A model generated the notes under the pieces. That model was not told the DNA's origin and made no database searches. It saw only the letters and a list, made by a program, of their open reading frames with translations. From assembly GCA_025716815.1 (NCBI GenBank), contig JAIXMN010000004.1, positions 1,798,001 through 1,862,000 of the forward strand: a stretch of 64,000 bases of DNA. Direction: 5' to 3'. Made by a program: the position numbers and the translations under genes. The stretch comes from Dichotomocladium elegans (taxonomy: Eukaryota; Mucoromycota; Mucoromycetes; Mucorales; Lichtheimiaceae). Below, one piece after another: positions 28,528 to 40,300 of the stretch. Every line of letters begins with the position of its first letter. Position 1 is the first letter of the stretch.

Positions 28528-30358
28528 ATGGCCCAACCCCACCGCCCTGTCATTCCCGAAGGCATGCGCACTGGCCACAACATTGACCGCACTGGCCGTA
28601 TAATTGGGGTGAAATCGTCCATACGGGGCATCGGCTGGCGACAGCAGTACCGTGAACGTCTGTATCAGTTGGTCGACCTTGTCCACGACACCACAACACA
28701 GGCGTACGCGTTCGCCAAATATTTTCATCAACGAGGCAGCGCGCGATCCAACTTTTAACATCCAGGAAAACACCATGGAGAAGTTTTTTTCAGAAGTTTG
28801 GCTCTCCATGGTTAACAAAACCGAACGCCGCAGCCAAGGTGAAACTGCCCGCATCCAAGAACTAATTAATCGCCACAAGGATGAGTACCTTCGGATATCC
28901 GGATACGACAGGCCTGCGTTCCCTTATTCCCAGCAATGTTCTTCTTACGAAGGCACCAAGGTTTATACTGCTTACGTGAATAATGTCCTCATGTGGTTCG
29001 GGCAACGCCTTCGGCGTGTCATCAATGTCATCCTGAATCTTCGTCAGCGAAAAGCCGACCGCACGCGAGAGTTAATCGCCCAGGACCTAAGCCCCGATCA
29101 AGTACGCCAGGACCTTTATGAAACCATCACACAGCATGCCACAGGTTTCAAGCTAGCAATTGCCTGCCGAGGTGTTTTGAGGTAAGACATTAATGCCGAA
29201 CCTGGATTTCTTTGGGAAGCATACGATATCCTACAGCCTGTCTTAAACGCTTACCCCCGAAACTACCAATTCCAACACCACCAGAGTATCTATTACGACG
29301 CCAAGGCCAATCCTGTTAAGCATTTCAACGCCTTCTTCCAGCTTGCACGTGTTTGTCAAGACAATGGGTCACCATTGGTCCTGGCAGAAAGGATCTGTTG
29401 TATTACGTTCATGAGAACTCTTCACCCGACAACCACCAGACCTTCCGATATACAAAGCAGCTTCAAGATCATACACGGAAGACCCAACGGTACCGCAGAC
29501 TCCGAGAACGACTCAAGTTAGAGCGACCCGAGGTCGCGTTGGCTGAGCAGAATCTATCTCAATTTCAAAGTCATACGCTTTCCGTGCCCAACTACGACGG
29601 ATACCTCGCCGCCAAGAACCGGGTCTCTGTAGTTCTCAAGACAACCACTACGAACCACCCGAACCCGCAATTTCTTTTCCGAAAACTTCGCCTATCAGCG
29701 TTTTACAAGAAGCAGCAAGCAGATGAAAAGCTTCTCGACTCTTTGAATGCGAAGTTTGGCAGTAGGTCCGTTTTCGTAATGGGAAATTGGTCTGCGCCGC
29801 ATACAAGATATCACGAGCCTATCCGTGGTGTCGGCTTCCGGCGGCTGTTGAAGAAGAACAATTGCAATATTTATTTGATCCACGAGTACAAGACAAGCAA
29901 GTGCTGCCCTGTATGTGACAATGAAAGCCTTGCTACCTTTAAAATGGTTCCTAATCCACGCCCATATCGACGACCCGACAATCCGCTCACGATCTGGCAT
30001 GGCCTGCTACGGTATGAAGGACGGGCATGTTGTGTTATATTTCCAAAAGATTTTAATATTTTGATGTTTCAATAGATGCACAAATCAAAACTGTACAGCA
30101 GGCATGGCAGAGGGTGTTCGTCAACCAAGGTTATGGAACCGGGATCTGGCGGCGACTCTCAACATGCATCATATCCTCCGGGGTCTTCGGGAAGATGGTA
30201 TCATCCCAGCATGGTTTCAGAGAAGAAATGCTGCACAAGCGTCCGCAGCTGGTGGAAGGCCACACTCACCTGAACCAGAGCAGCGCAGCGTGAGACCACG
30301 ACGGGCAAGGCCAGGAAGGCCACGAGGTGCACGCTCTGGCGGGTCGAGACGACCGTAA
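28528..30358 (+). pseudogene. Fanzor (eukaryotic TnpB-like) nuclease pseudogene, copy B
   Basis: Fanzors are RNA-guided DNA endonucleases of eukaryotes with a split RuvC domain. Reading starts at ATG 28528 (MAQPHRPVIPEGMR) and shifts frame near 28725, hits an in-frame TAA at 29183-29185, continues in the same frame (YYDAKANPVKHF near 29294) and then jumps to another frame at about 29353, apparently across an internal deletion. That part holds RuvC-I (WVTIGPGRKDLLYY), RuvC-II (LIHEYKTSKCCPVC, Glu retained) and half of a zinc ribbon. A last frame change near 30040-30110 leads to RuvC-III (WNRDLAATLNMHHIL, Asp retained). The RuvC-I aspartate expected before PG is Gly (GGT at 29377-29379). So the protein is broken in at least three places and catalytically dead, though well enough preserved to be fairly young. 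The C-terminal tail is Arg/Pro-rich. Confidence 0.82.
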
Positions 30359-30480
30359 GCCCGACCAAGAATTTTCCGCGTCAGTTATCGCTGACGCACC
30401 CAGGATAACCACAGCCCTTCAGGGCAAGCCCCATTCCTTTGGAAGGACGGTGTGTTGTAAGTTAACGGGATTGGAGAAGG
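30359..30480 (+). ncRNA. Candidate guide (omega-type) RNA of Fanzor copy B
   Basis: The block right after the Fanzor stop is conserved in copy A (about 3790-3930) although noncoding. In copy B it can fold into three adjacent hairpins: 30378-30384 with 30391-30397 (perfect 7-bp stem, 6-nt loop), 30414-30417 with 30422-30425, and 30434-30437 with 30441-30444 (TTCC/GGAA). The third stem is kept in copy A (3892-3895 with 3900-3903) with a different loop; the first is broken there. In Fanzor/TnpB elements the guide RNA is encoded at this 3' position, overlapping or following the gene, with the guide taken from flanking DNA. Assignment is inference; transcription is not shown. Confidence 0.4.
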
Positions 30481-30495
30481 AGCAGTGTTTTCTCT

Positions 30496-31292
30496 GTATC
30501 ATCATTCCAGTTGTGAACAATGCTTTTCCGGGCTGTTAAACACATCTTTTATACCTCACTACTCATATTTAACAGCAAGATCCGGACATGCATGGCAGCA
30601 TGAATATCTCGAGTAAACATTTCAGATGAGCCGCACATCATCATCTCGCATTCAAAGTGAAAGTAATTTCATGATGTATTTTATATAAAGCATTCAGGCT
30701 TTATTCAGCTGCTTGATCAACATTACTATACTCTATATGATGGATTTTGTCTATCGCTTAGTATTAGGATTGCGTAGTGAGGGCCACTTGGAGGGTGTAT
30801 CTTTCCTGAAATTGACAAGGATGAAACGGCACCCCATCAATTGCAGCATATTTTTGGGTCAGCATTGTATACTTACCAAAGGAAGAGTTTGGAAAAGGGA
30901 AAAGAGGTAGACGGTATTGCTGTAAGCAGTAATAGGTGTTTAACATGTTGGCAGCAAGGTGCAGGCTACATATTCTGAAGAAAAGAGTCATTCCGCTGGC
31001 AATTTGCCGGTAACTTTACAGTGCGGGGGTTGGGATAGCCTACAAAATACAGTAATAAGCAGCCCATGCATCTTTTTTTCTCACACGTTTATATGTATCC
31101 TTGATGACATAGATGTGATGAGCGTAGAGAGAGCCGTTGTATGTACGTGCGTTAAGTTTCGCAACCTGCAAAATCCTTGATTTGAAGCGGCGCTCGCGAT
31201 CCCAGTAAATAATAACTTTAAAAGCTTGCTTCCCTCATGCTTTCCTTTCCTTCTCTTCTCCTCCACTATATCGTTGTTCCTGCACCAGCAAC
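30496..31292. other. Intergenic, promoter of the hydrolase gene
   Basis: About 800 bp with no gene recognised. The last 60 bp before the hydrolase ATG are pyrimidine-rich, as for other genes here. Confidence 0.4.
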
Positions 31293-32517
31293 ATGTCCGA
31301 TTGTGTACTCGACCCCTCACTCGTATCTTTTCTCAAGTCTCTTCCAAAGGTAGACATTACCCAGCTTGCACCCGAGGTCGTCCGCGCAGCCAATCACCTG
31401 GACCCCAAAGATATTGAGGCGCCTGCTGTGATCGAAGAGGAGATCGACATATTAACTCGCGAGGGCCGCAACCTGTCTTTGACCATCACTCGTCCTCTTG
31501 GAACCGAAGGACAAGTGGTTCCTGTTATTCTCTACTTGTAAGGTTGCGTGTTCTATTGTAAAGCTGATGATCAGGAACCTGACTGTCGCGAGCGGTACAT
31601 TTAGACATGGCGGTGGATGGGTCCTCTCCGATAAAAATACACATAGGGGCGTGCGAAACACGGTAATACATTACAGGCTTTCGCCAAGTGACAGGAACCC
31701 TCAACTTTATAAACTTCCACGTTTAGCTGACCGTGGAAGCACGTGCGGCTGTCGTGTTTGTCAACTACTCGCTTAGTCCAGAAGTCCGCTTCCCTGTAGC
31801 AATTGAAGAATGTTACGATGCTTTGGAATGGGTTCTTTCGAACGGAGCTGCTATCAAGGTCGATCCTTCGAGGCTTGCTGTTGCGGGGGACTCTGCTGGC
31901 GGTAATCTCGCAGCCGCGCTAACCAGTTAAGTTTCCCTGCTAAACCTATTTTCTCTCAATGTATTGCAGCTGACTGATTGCGTCGCTCAGTCCTTGCTAA
32001 GAAACGCTCGCGAGGAGACGCTATCAAATATCAAGCCCTCTTTTATCCAGTAACGGATCATCGATTTGACACTGGGTCATACCTGCAATTCGAGGATGGT
32101 TATTATTTGACTCGTAAGCTGATGATATGGTTCTGGGACCATTATCTCCCAAACGAAAAGGAACGTGACAACATCCTAGCGTCGCCACTGAAGGCAACAG
32201 CCGATGATTTGGAGGGGCTTCCACCGGCTTTAGTGATCACGTGCGAGGCCGACGTTCTTCGCGATGAGGGCGAGGAGTATGCCCGTAAGCTACTGAGTGC
32301 CAATGTGCCTGTGGTTGCAGCACGTTACATAGGGTCAATTCACGGTGTGCTGAATCAGGGAGGTCTGATAGCTTCTGGGATTCAAATGGTCGAACAGGCT
32401 GCAGCTGAAATCAGGAAATGCATGGGCAAAGATTTGAGTATTTATTTTCAAAAATGCCATAATACACAGATCGGTTATACTGCAATCAGATCTCTGGACA
32501 TTCGATCTTGTAGATAG
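31293..32517 (+). CDS. Alpha/beta hydrolase of the hormone-sensitive-lipase (abhydrolase_3) family
   Basis: Serine esterase/lipase; the natural substrate cannot be told from sequence. Exons 31293-31537, 31605-31662, 31727-31925 and 31991-32517 give 342 residues. The oxyanion motif HGGGW (83-87) is built across the first intron. The nucleophile is Ser157 in GDSAGG. The acid is probably the Asp in CEADVLRDEGEEYA and the base the His in SIHGVL. The lid/cap N-terminal 70 residues start SDCVLDPSLVSFL, as in bacterial-type HSL esterases. The last 30 residues (after KCMGKD) are unlike the family and poor in conserved positions. The third intron has a weaker donor (GTTAAG), so the exon 3/4 join is the least certain part. 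No signal peptide is seen, suggesting a cytosolic enzyme. Confidence 0.85.
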
Positions 32518-34354
32518 AATCGGAGCTCACTAGCTCCATGTCGGATATCTAGGGTCATCATGGATGGTGATGGGAAGGATATCTCATTTTGGCTATAGAT
32601 AGCAGGATGCTCAGGTATTGTGAGGCTGGGGCTGTCGAGAAGGATCAATGTATTGTGCATTATTGCCAGCTATAATCTGAGCGAGAAACGCTCATTCTCG
32701 GAATGCTGGGAAATGCCATAGGTGGATAGATAGATATATTGTGGCCGAGGCCTGATACGTAACACCGATCAATAGCCAGACACTATGTCTCGTCACATTC
32801 GCCCTAACCTGTCCTGCCATGGTGACCAATACGCTTGCAAGGACGATGTCTACCATCTGCAGCTAGCTTTAAATGTGACAGCTTTAATCAATTCATCTAA
32901 CAATCTTTTGATGTTTTGTACTACAATATACGCAATCGTCGCACGACTGACATCTCCTCTCTGTCAGATCTCTGGGTTGAAGAAAACGCGATAGAGCGAC
33001 TCATCTGCCCCTGTTGATTTATTTGCAGGATGACGATAGTAGCTCATCAAGACGAATAGAAACTGGCATACTTTTTGACTGTATAAAACCAGCGAGTGGT
33101 CGCCAAATAACATATTTTCGTTAGGTAAGCGCAAAGCTATCAAGAGAAAATGCAGTGACAAATTGAATCCAGTAATACTGTGGTGCCTATTGGTCTTGGA
33201 CATAGGTATGAATGACACTCTTTGCATATGGTACTAGCGGATTGGATACATGATTTTGGCAGTTCAAGAGATTACGATTACTAGCAGGTAAAGAAGCAGA
33301 ACAAACAAAAAATTTCGAAGCTCATCTGCTATTCTCAAAAAGTATTAAACCATCGGCAGAAGCCTGTCACTTTGGTGACATCTTTTGCCAGTTTGCCAGG
33401 TATATTCCTAATAAAACAATAGACAGCGATGGCGCATCTAACATCCATCTTCATTGCCACCGATCTTTCGGCGCTGGATGTTGACAAATCGAGCGCCGCA
33501 CTAATCTTGCGGAAGGGTAAGTAAACTTTGCCAAAGGATTGGAAAACTGGGAAAGGCAAGAACCATGCATTTTCATCCATCCGGGAGAACTTGGAGTGGC
33601 TTCTCAGCAACTTAATCATCATTGAATCCAAAGATACACGCTGGTAGGTTTATGACCAGCTCTTCCAATGTTGATATATAGTGGCATGCTTTTTCTGTTT
33701 CTCTTTTTTGGATTGAATGCTGCGGGCTTATTGGTTATTTGAAATTCGCCCGAACGGGGTAAAACCGCTCTCTTCAATCCCGGCATGTGAGATTAGATGT
33801 GGCACAGGCCAAGTTCGTACCTTCATATCATTGAAAATAATTAGATTGGAGGATGTGTAAAAACCTGGATGTTCAAAATAAATATTAGGATCCGTCTTAT
33901 ATGTATGTCTTCTAGTCTTCTAGTTGCTCTATCCACTTTTATGGGACATTCTAGGAGAAGGGGGCAACCGATCGGATCTTAAACAGCGACGGAAATTCTT
34001 TTTTGGGAAGTCGATTGGGAATGGCTTGGTGACTGCCATAAATTTTTCCATCTATAAAATCAAACGATGTGCCAAAACCATTGAACTTCTCAGCTCTTTC
34101 GGCTGACGACCACTGAACTACCCTAAAGAAACCCAATAAACTCCCTTTTTTACTTTCCCTCTCTCGAAGTACAAAGAACAAGGTGCATTATTCAGCTGTG
34201 TGTCTGTGTGTGTGTGCGTGTGTACCTCGCGTTGTCGTAGACTAACATTCATTGGCTAGTCGGCGACAAAAATCAGGTCCATCTTTTGCTTGCACTATCT
34301 TCATCGTCTTTTCTTGGCTCTCCTTCTACATAAGAGATATATCCTTCTTTTCAA
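32518..34354. other. Gene-poor gap and URA2 promoter
   Basis: 1.8 kb with no gene recognised; open frames are short and unsupported. Upstream of URA2 there is a (GT)n stretch at about 34196-34222 and a pyrimidine-rich leader at 34280-34350. Confidence 0.4.
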
Positions 34355-37300
34355 ATGGCCTCCAATTTCCCTGTCCCGCCAATGGCTGCTGCTGGAACTG
34401 CTCCTGCCATAGGAATCCATCCGTCCTTGATTCCGGCTCCAGCTGCAAATGCTACTCCGCTGCTGCCGATCTCCCCACGGTCTCCAACAGCTCCGCATCG
34501 CCCTGTAACCGCTCTGGAAGATGCAAAGGATACCACAACGGCCACTTTGGTGCTGCAGGACGGCTCCTCTTTTCAGGGATTTTCCTTCGGGTCTGAGAAG
34601 GCCAGTATCTCAGGCGAATGTGTCTTTCAGACAGGTAAAGACGCGTTTTTTCCCGTTATATATGTCAGAATGAGCTGAAAAATGGATCAATGTGCACTAT
34701 TATTCCTGTAGGTATGGTTGGCTACCCCGAGTCTTTAACAGATCCCTCTTACCGCGGCCAGATCCTGGTTTTGACCTTCCCGCTTATTGGTAATTATGGC
34801 GCGCCATCCCGGGAGGTCATGGATGAGTTGCTCAAGGACATACCTAAATACTATGAGTCCAATGAGATCCATGTGGCTGGCTTGATCGTTGGTAACTATA
34901 CCTCCGACTACTCGCACTACTTAGCCACCTCGTCTCTCTCTGCCTGGTTGAAGGAGAACAATGTACCGGCGCTCTATGGCATTGACACCCGTGCATTGAC
35001 CAAGAAAATTCGTATGGAGGGCGTGTTGCTGGGCAAAATATTGTTTCCGAAGACCGCCGTCTCTTTGATGGACTCCGCCGCCAGTGCCCTCGGTTTCTCC
35101 GCTACAAGCGCCGGTCCCAGCGCGCCCGCTGGTGAGCGTTGGATGCAGGAATATCATGATGTCAGCTGGGTCGATCCCAACAAACGCAATCTCGTCGCTG
35201 AGGTTTCTATCAAGCAGCCCAAGATCTATTTGCCCGACCCTTCCAATGCCATAAAGACCTCTACAGGCCGCACACTGCGTATCTTAGCTGTTGATGTCGG
35301 TATGAAGTTCAACCAGATCCGTTGCTTCGTACGCCGCGGCGTAGAGCTCAAGATTGTGCCATGGGATTATGACTTCGCTGCCGATGATGATTACGATGGT
35401 CTTTTCATTTCCAACGGTCCTGGTGATCCTACCATGGTACAAATCACTTCCAAACGTCTCCGTTCTGTCCTCCAGTCTGCAAAGAAACCTATCTTTGGTA
35501 TTTGCCTGGGTCACCAGCTTCTCGCGCTGGCTGCCGGTGCCAAAACCATCAAGATGAAGTATGGTAACCGTGGCATGAATATTCCCTGCACCAACATGAT
35601 CTCAGGTCGTTGCTATATCACCTCTCAAAATCATGGCTACGCTGTCGATGCTTCTACTCTTCCTGTCGACTTCCAAGAGCTTTTTGTCAATGCCAATGAC
35701 AGCTCGAATGAGGGTATTGTCCACAAAACGCTCCCCATCTTCTCCGTTCAATTCCATCCCGAATCAACTCCTGGTCCTCGGGACACAGAGTTCCTGTTCG
35801 ATGTTTTCATCAACACCGTTAAGGAATGCACTGAACAGAAGAAGATGCTACCCATCAAGTTCCCAGGTGGTACCAGCGTCGAAAATATCAAGAAGAACCC
35901 GCGTGTCCATGTCAACAAGGTTTTGGTTCTCGGTTCAGGTGGCCTTTCGATTGGCCAGGCTGGCGAATTCGACTACTCAGGTTCCCAAGCCATCAAAGCC
36001 TTAAAGGAGGAAGGTATCTACACCATTTTAATCAATCCCAACATCGCCACCATTCAAACTTCCAAGGGCCTGGCCGACAAGGTCTATTTCTTGCCCGTCA
36101 CTCCGGACTTTGTTCGTAAGGTGATTCAGTTTGAGAAACCTGATGGTATCTACTGCACCTTTGGTGGTCAGACGGCTTTGAATGTGGGTATCAAGCTGAA
36201 GGACGAATTTGAATCATTGGGAGTCAAGGTGCTCGGCACTCCGATTGACACCATCATCACGACCGAAGACCGTGATCTGTTCGCGCAGGCGCTCTTCGAA
36301 ATTAATGAGAAGTGTGCAAAGTCTGCGTCAGCGATCAACCATGAGGAGGCTCTAGCGGCTGCCAAGGAGATCGGCTACCCTGTCATTTGCCGTGCTGCAT
36401 ATGCCCTTGGCGGTCTGGGCTCCGGTTTTGCTGACAACGAGGAGGAGCTCATCCAGCTTTGCAACAAGGCCTTTGCCACCTCGCCCCAGGTCCTCATCGA
36501 GAAGTCCATGAAGGGATGGAAAGAGATTGAGTATGAGGTAGTCCGAGACTGTCGTGACAACTGCATTACAGTGTGCAATATGGAGAATTTCGATCCCCTT
36601 GGTATCCATACGGGTGATTCCATTGTGGTTGCTCCATCCCAGACCTTATCCGACGAGGACTATAACATGCTGCGGACAACTGCCGTCAATGTCATTCGTC
36701 ATTTGGGTGTGGTCGGCGAGTGTAACATCCAATACGCACTTAATCCTTTCTCCAAGGAATACTGCATTATCGAAGTCAATGCTCGTCTGTCCCGCTCGTC
36801 TGCTCTTGCATCCAAGGCTACAGGTTACCCCCTTGCTTTCGTCGCCGCCAAGCTCGGCCTGGGCATTCCTCTGAATGAGATCAAAAATAGCGTGACTAAG
36901 GTGACCTGCGCATGCTTTGAGCCCTCGCTCGATTATGTCGTGGTCAAGATTCCTCGTTGGGATCTGAAGAAGTTTACCCGCGTTAGCACCTCCTTGAGCT
37001 CGTCTATGAAGTCGGTGGGTGAGGTAATGGCGATTGGCAGAACCTTTGAAGAAACCATACAAGAGGCTATCCGTGCTATTGATTATAATTTTATCGGTTT
37101 CAGTCCGGTAAGCGCAAAGTCGATAAGAAGATGTATACATGGACTAATAAGAAACATATTTGTTAGAGCGATATCATCGATAACAACCAGCTTGATCAGG
37201 AATTGAGCAATCCGTCTGATCAGCGCCTGTTCGCTATTGCCAATGCTATGGCATCTGGTTATACCGTCGACCGTATCTGGGAGTTGACAAAGATCGACAA

Positions 37301-40300
37301 GTGGTTCTTAAACAAGCTGATGCGTATTACCGACCTTGACAAGCGCCTCGAAGGCTTCACCAAGGCCAATATCCCTGGCAACTTACTCCGCACCGCTAAA
37401 CAGCTTGGCTTCTCCGATCGTCAGATCGCCAACAAGCTCAATAGCAATGAATTGGCGGTCCGCCGTCTCCGCCTGGAGTACGGAATCACTCCGTTCGTCA
37501 AGCAGATTGACACTGGTAAGCTGAGATATAGAGAAGGGGCGGATGTAGAACAGATTCTAAGAAAAATTCCACCTAGTCGCTGCCGAATTCCCTGCGTTCA
37601 CCAACTACCTCTACATGACCTACAATGCTGTCGAGCATGATATCACATTTGAAGATAAGGGTATCATGGTGCTTGGTTCGGGTGTATATCGCATCGGTTC
37701 GTCGGTAGAATTTGACTGGTGTGCTGTTCGTGCTATCCGCACCCTCCGTGAAAAGGGCATCAAGACGGTCATGGTCAACTACAATCCCGAAACAGTTTCC
37801 ACGGATTACGACGAGGCTGATCGTCTTTACTTTGAGAACATCAATATGGAACGTGTCTTGGACATTTACGAAGTCGAACGCTCCTCTGGTGTGATTATGT
37901 CCATGGGTGGACAGACTCCAAATAATATTGCCCTTCCTCTCTATCGTCAGAATGTCAAGGTGCTAGGTACCTCACCCGAAATGATTGATAATGCCGAAAA
38001 CCGCTACAAGTTTTCGCGCATGTGTGATCGCATCGGTGTCGATCAACCTTTGTGGAAGGAGCTGACTAGCTACGAGGAGGCCCAGGAATTCTGCGACAAG
38101 GTTGGATATCCTGTGCTTGTCCGCCCTTCATATGTGCTTTCTGGTGCTGCCATGAATGTTGTTTTCTCCAAGGACGATCTCGCTGCGTATCTCAAGGAAG
38201 CAACTGCTGTGTCGCGCGACTACCCTGTTGTTATCTCCAAATATATCGAGGAAGCAAAGGAAATCGAGATGGATGCTGTTGCTGTAGACGGCAAAATGGT
38301 CATGCATGTCATCTCTGAACACGTAGAGAATGCTGGTGTTCACTCGGGTGATGCCACTCTTGTTCTTCCGCCCCAGGATTTGGATCCCCAGACAGTGCGC
38401 AAGATCGAGGATGCCACAGCCAAAATTGGACGTGCACTGAATGTAACTGGTCCCTTCAACATCCAGTTCATTGCCAAGAACAACGAGATCAAGGTAATCG
38501 AATGCAATGTTCGCGCCGCCCGTTCGTTCCCCTTCGTCTCCAAAGTGCTCGGCGTGGATCTTGTAGAGATGGCAACCAATGTCATGCTCGGTTTGCCTGT
38601 CGAGCCCTATCCCAAGGTCGACATCCCGAAAGACTACGTTGGCGTCAAGGTACCTCAGTTCTCGTTCAGCCGCTTGTCGGGTGCTGATCCTGTCCTCGGT
38701 GTCGAGATGGCTTCAACGGGCGAGGTTGCTTGCTTTGGCAAAGATAAATACTCTGCCTATCTAAAGGCCCTCTTAGCCACTGGGTTTTCGCTTCCTAAGA
38801 AGAACATTTTGCTTTCTATTGGTTCGTATAAAGAGAAGCTAGAGCTTCTTGATGGCGTCAAAAAATTGCACCAACTCGGATACAATATCTATGCCACGAC
38901 CGGTACTGCCGATTTCTACTCGGAGCATGATATCCCTGTGAGACATCTGGAGGCGCTTGACGGTGATGCAGGCGACAAGCTCAAAGCCGAATACTCGCTC
39001 CAACAGCACTTATCCAACAACCTCATTGACCTGTACATCAACTTGCCGTCGCGTAACCGCTTCCGCCGCCCGGCATCTTATATGTCCAAGGGCTACCGCT
39101 CACGCCGTATGGCTGTTGATTATTCAATTCCTCTGCTGACCAACGTCAAATGTGCCAAGATCTTCATTGAAGCCCTTGCGCGTACTCAGGACTTCCAGCT
39201 ATCTGGCATCGACTACAAGACCAGCCACACCACCGCGACCCTCCCAGGGCTCTTTAATATGAATGCTTATTTGGCTTCAAGCTCTGAATTTGGCAAGATC
39301 TCCAAAGCGTCGGTCTCGGGAGGATTCACAACCATTTCCGCCTTTGCAGACGACGTTCAGGATGTCTCATCCGTTGAGGCTGCAGGAGCTTCCGCCCGCA
39401 AAGAGGCTTACACCGACTACTTGATCAATCTGACCGCCACAAGCACTAATGCATCCCAGCTTGCATCATCTGCGTCCGAAGTAGCAGCCGTGTGCCTCAA
39501 TGCGGACAAGATTGGTAGTGGCCAGGTATCTGTGTACGACTCGGTCTTTTCATCATGGCCTAGTTCGCACTTGATAATCACGGAGGCCAAGGGCACGGAT
39601 CTTGCTTCACTTCTTCTGCTCGCCTCGCTGCATAACCGTGTTATTCATGTCACAAACGTCACCAGCAAGAATGACCTGGCCCTCATTGAAATGAGCAAAA
39701 ACAAGGGCCTGCAGGTTACCTGTGATGTCGCAATCTATGCCTTATTCTTTTCCTCTGAGGACTATAATGGTTCCAAGCTATTGCCTAGCAAGAAGGATCA
39801 GGAGGGTCTGTGGGCAAAACTAGACGTCGTTGATTGCTTCTCCATCGGCTCTACACCTCGAAAGCTTGCGGTTGAACTCGGACATGCTGCAGATGAGACA
39901 GCTGGTATTGCTGAAGCGCTGCCTTTGCTCCTTGATGCTGTTGCCCAGGGCCGTCTCAAGCTCTCAGACATCGTCGATCGCCTTCACGAGAACCCGCGTC
40001 GCATCTTTGGACTTGTGCCCCTTCCAGACACCGGTATCGAGGTCGAAGTTGACCGCCAGTATACCTTCCAATCCAAGAACTGGTCGCCTATTCAAAACCG
40101 AGTCATTCGTGGCTCCGTCCATCGTGTTGCAGTTGAAGATCAGACGTTGTATATGGATGGCACCTGCCTTGCTTCGGCCAACCAAGGTCGGGATGTATCC
40201 ATCCAGGGTCAAGCGGTGAAGGCAGCCAAGACAACCGAGAAAAAGACACTGCAGCAGCAGCAGCAACAGCAACGGCAGCAACAGCAACAACAGCAGCAGC

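Larger units (their letters stand above)
28348..30495 (+). mobile_element. Fanzor element, copy B (best preserved)
   Basis: Element carrying a broken Fanzor gene plus 5' and 3' noncoding parts shared with copy A at 2298-3942. Homology to A begins near the shared ATAGTG/AAACTGTCC stretch and ends near 30495, just past a shared GTTAACGGG. No clear terminal repeats were found, which fits Fanzor/TnpB elements that lack classical ends. The element lies in a gene-free interval between SSD1 and a hydrolase gene. Extent is inferred from pairwise similarity only, so ends are uncertain by tens of bases. Confidence 0.75.

Noticed and set aside
29183..29353. Explaining the Fanzor copy B stop by an intron
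   Set aside because: The sequence right after the TAA keeps reading in the same frame through a segment also seen in copy A (YYDAKA), so it is coding DNA with a nonsense mutation.
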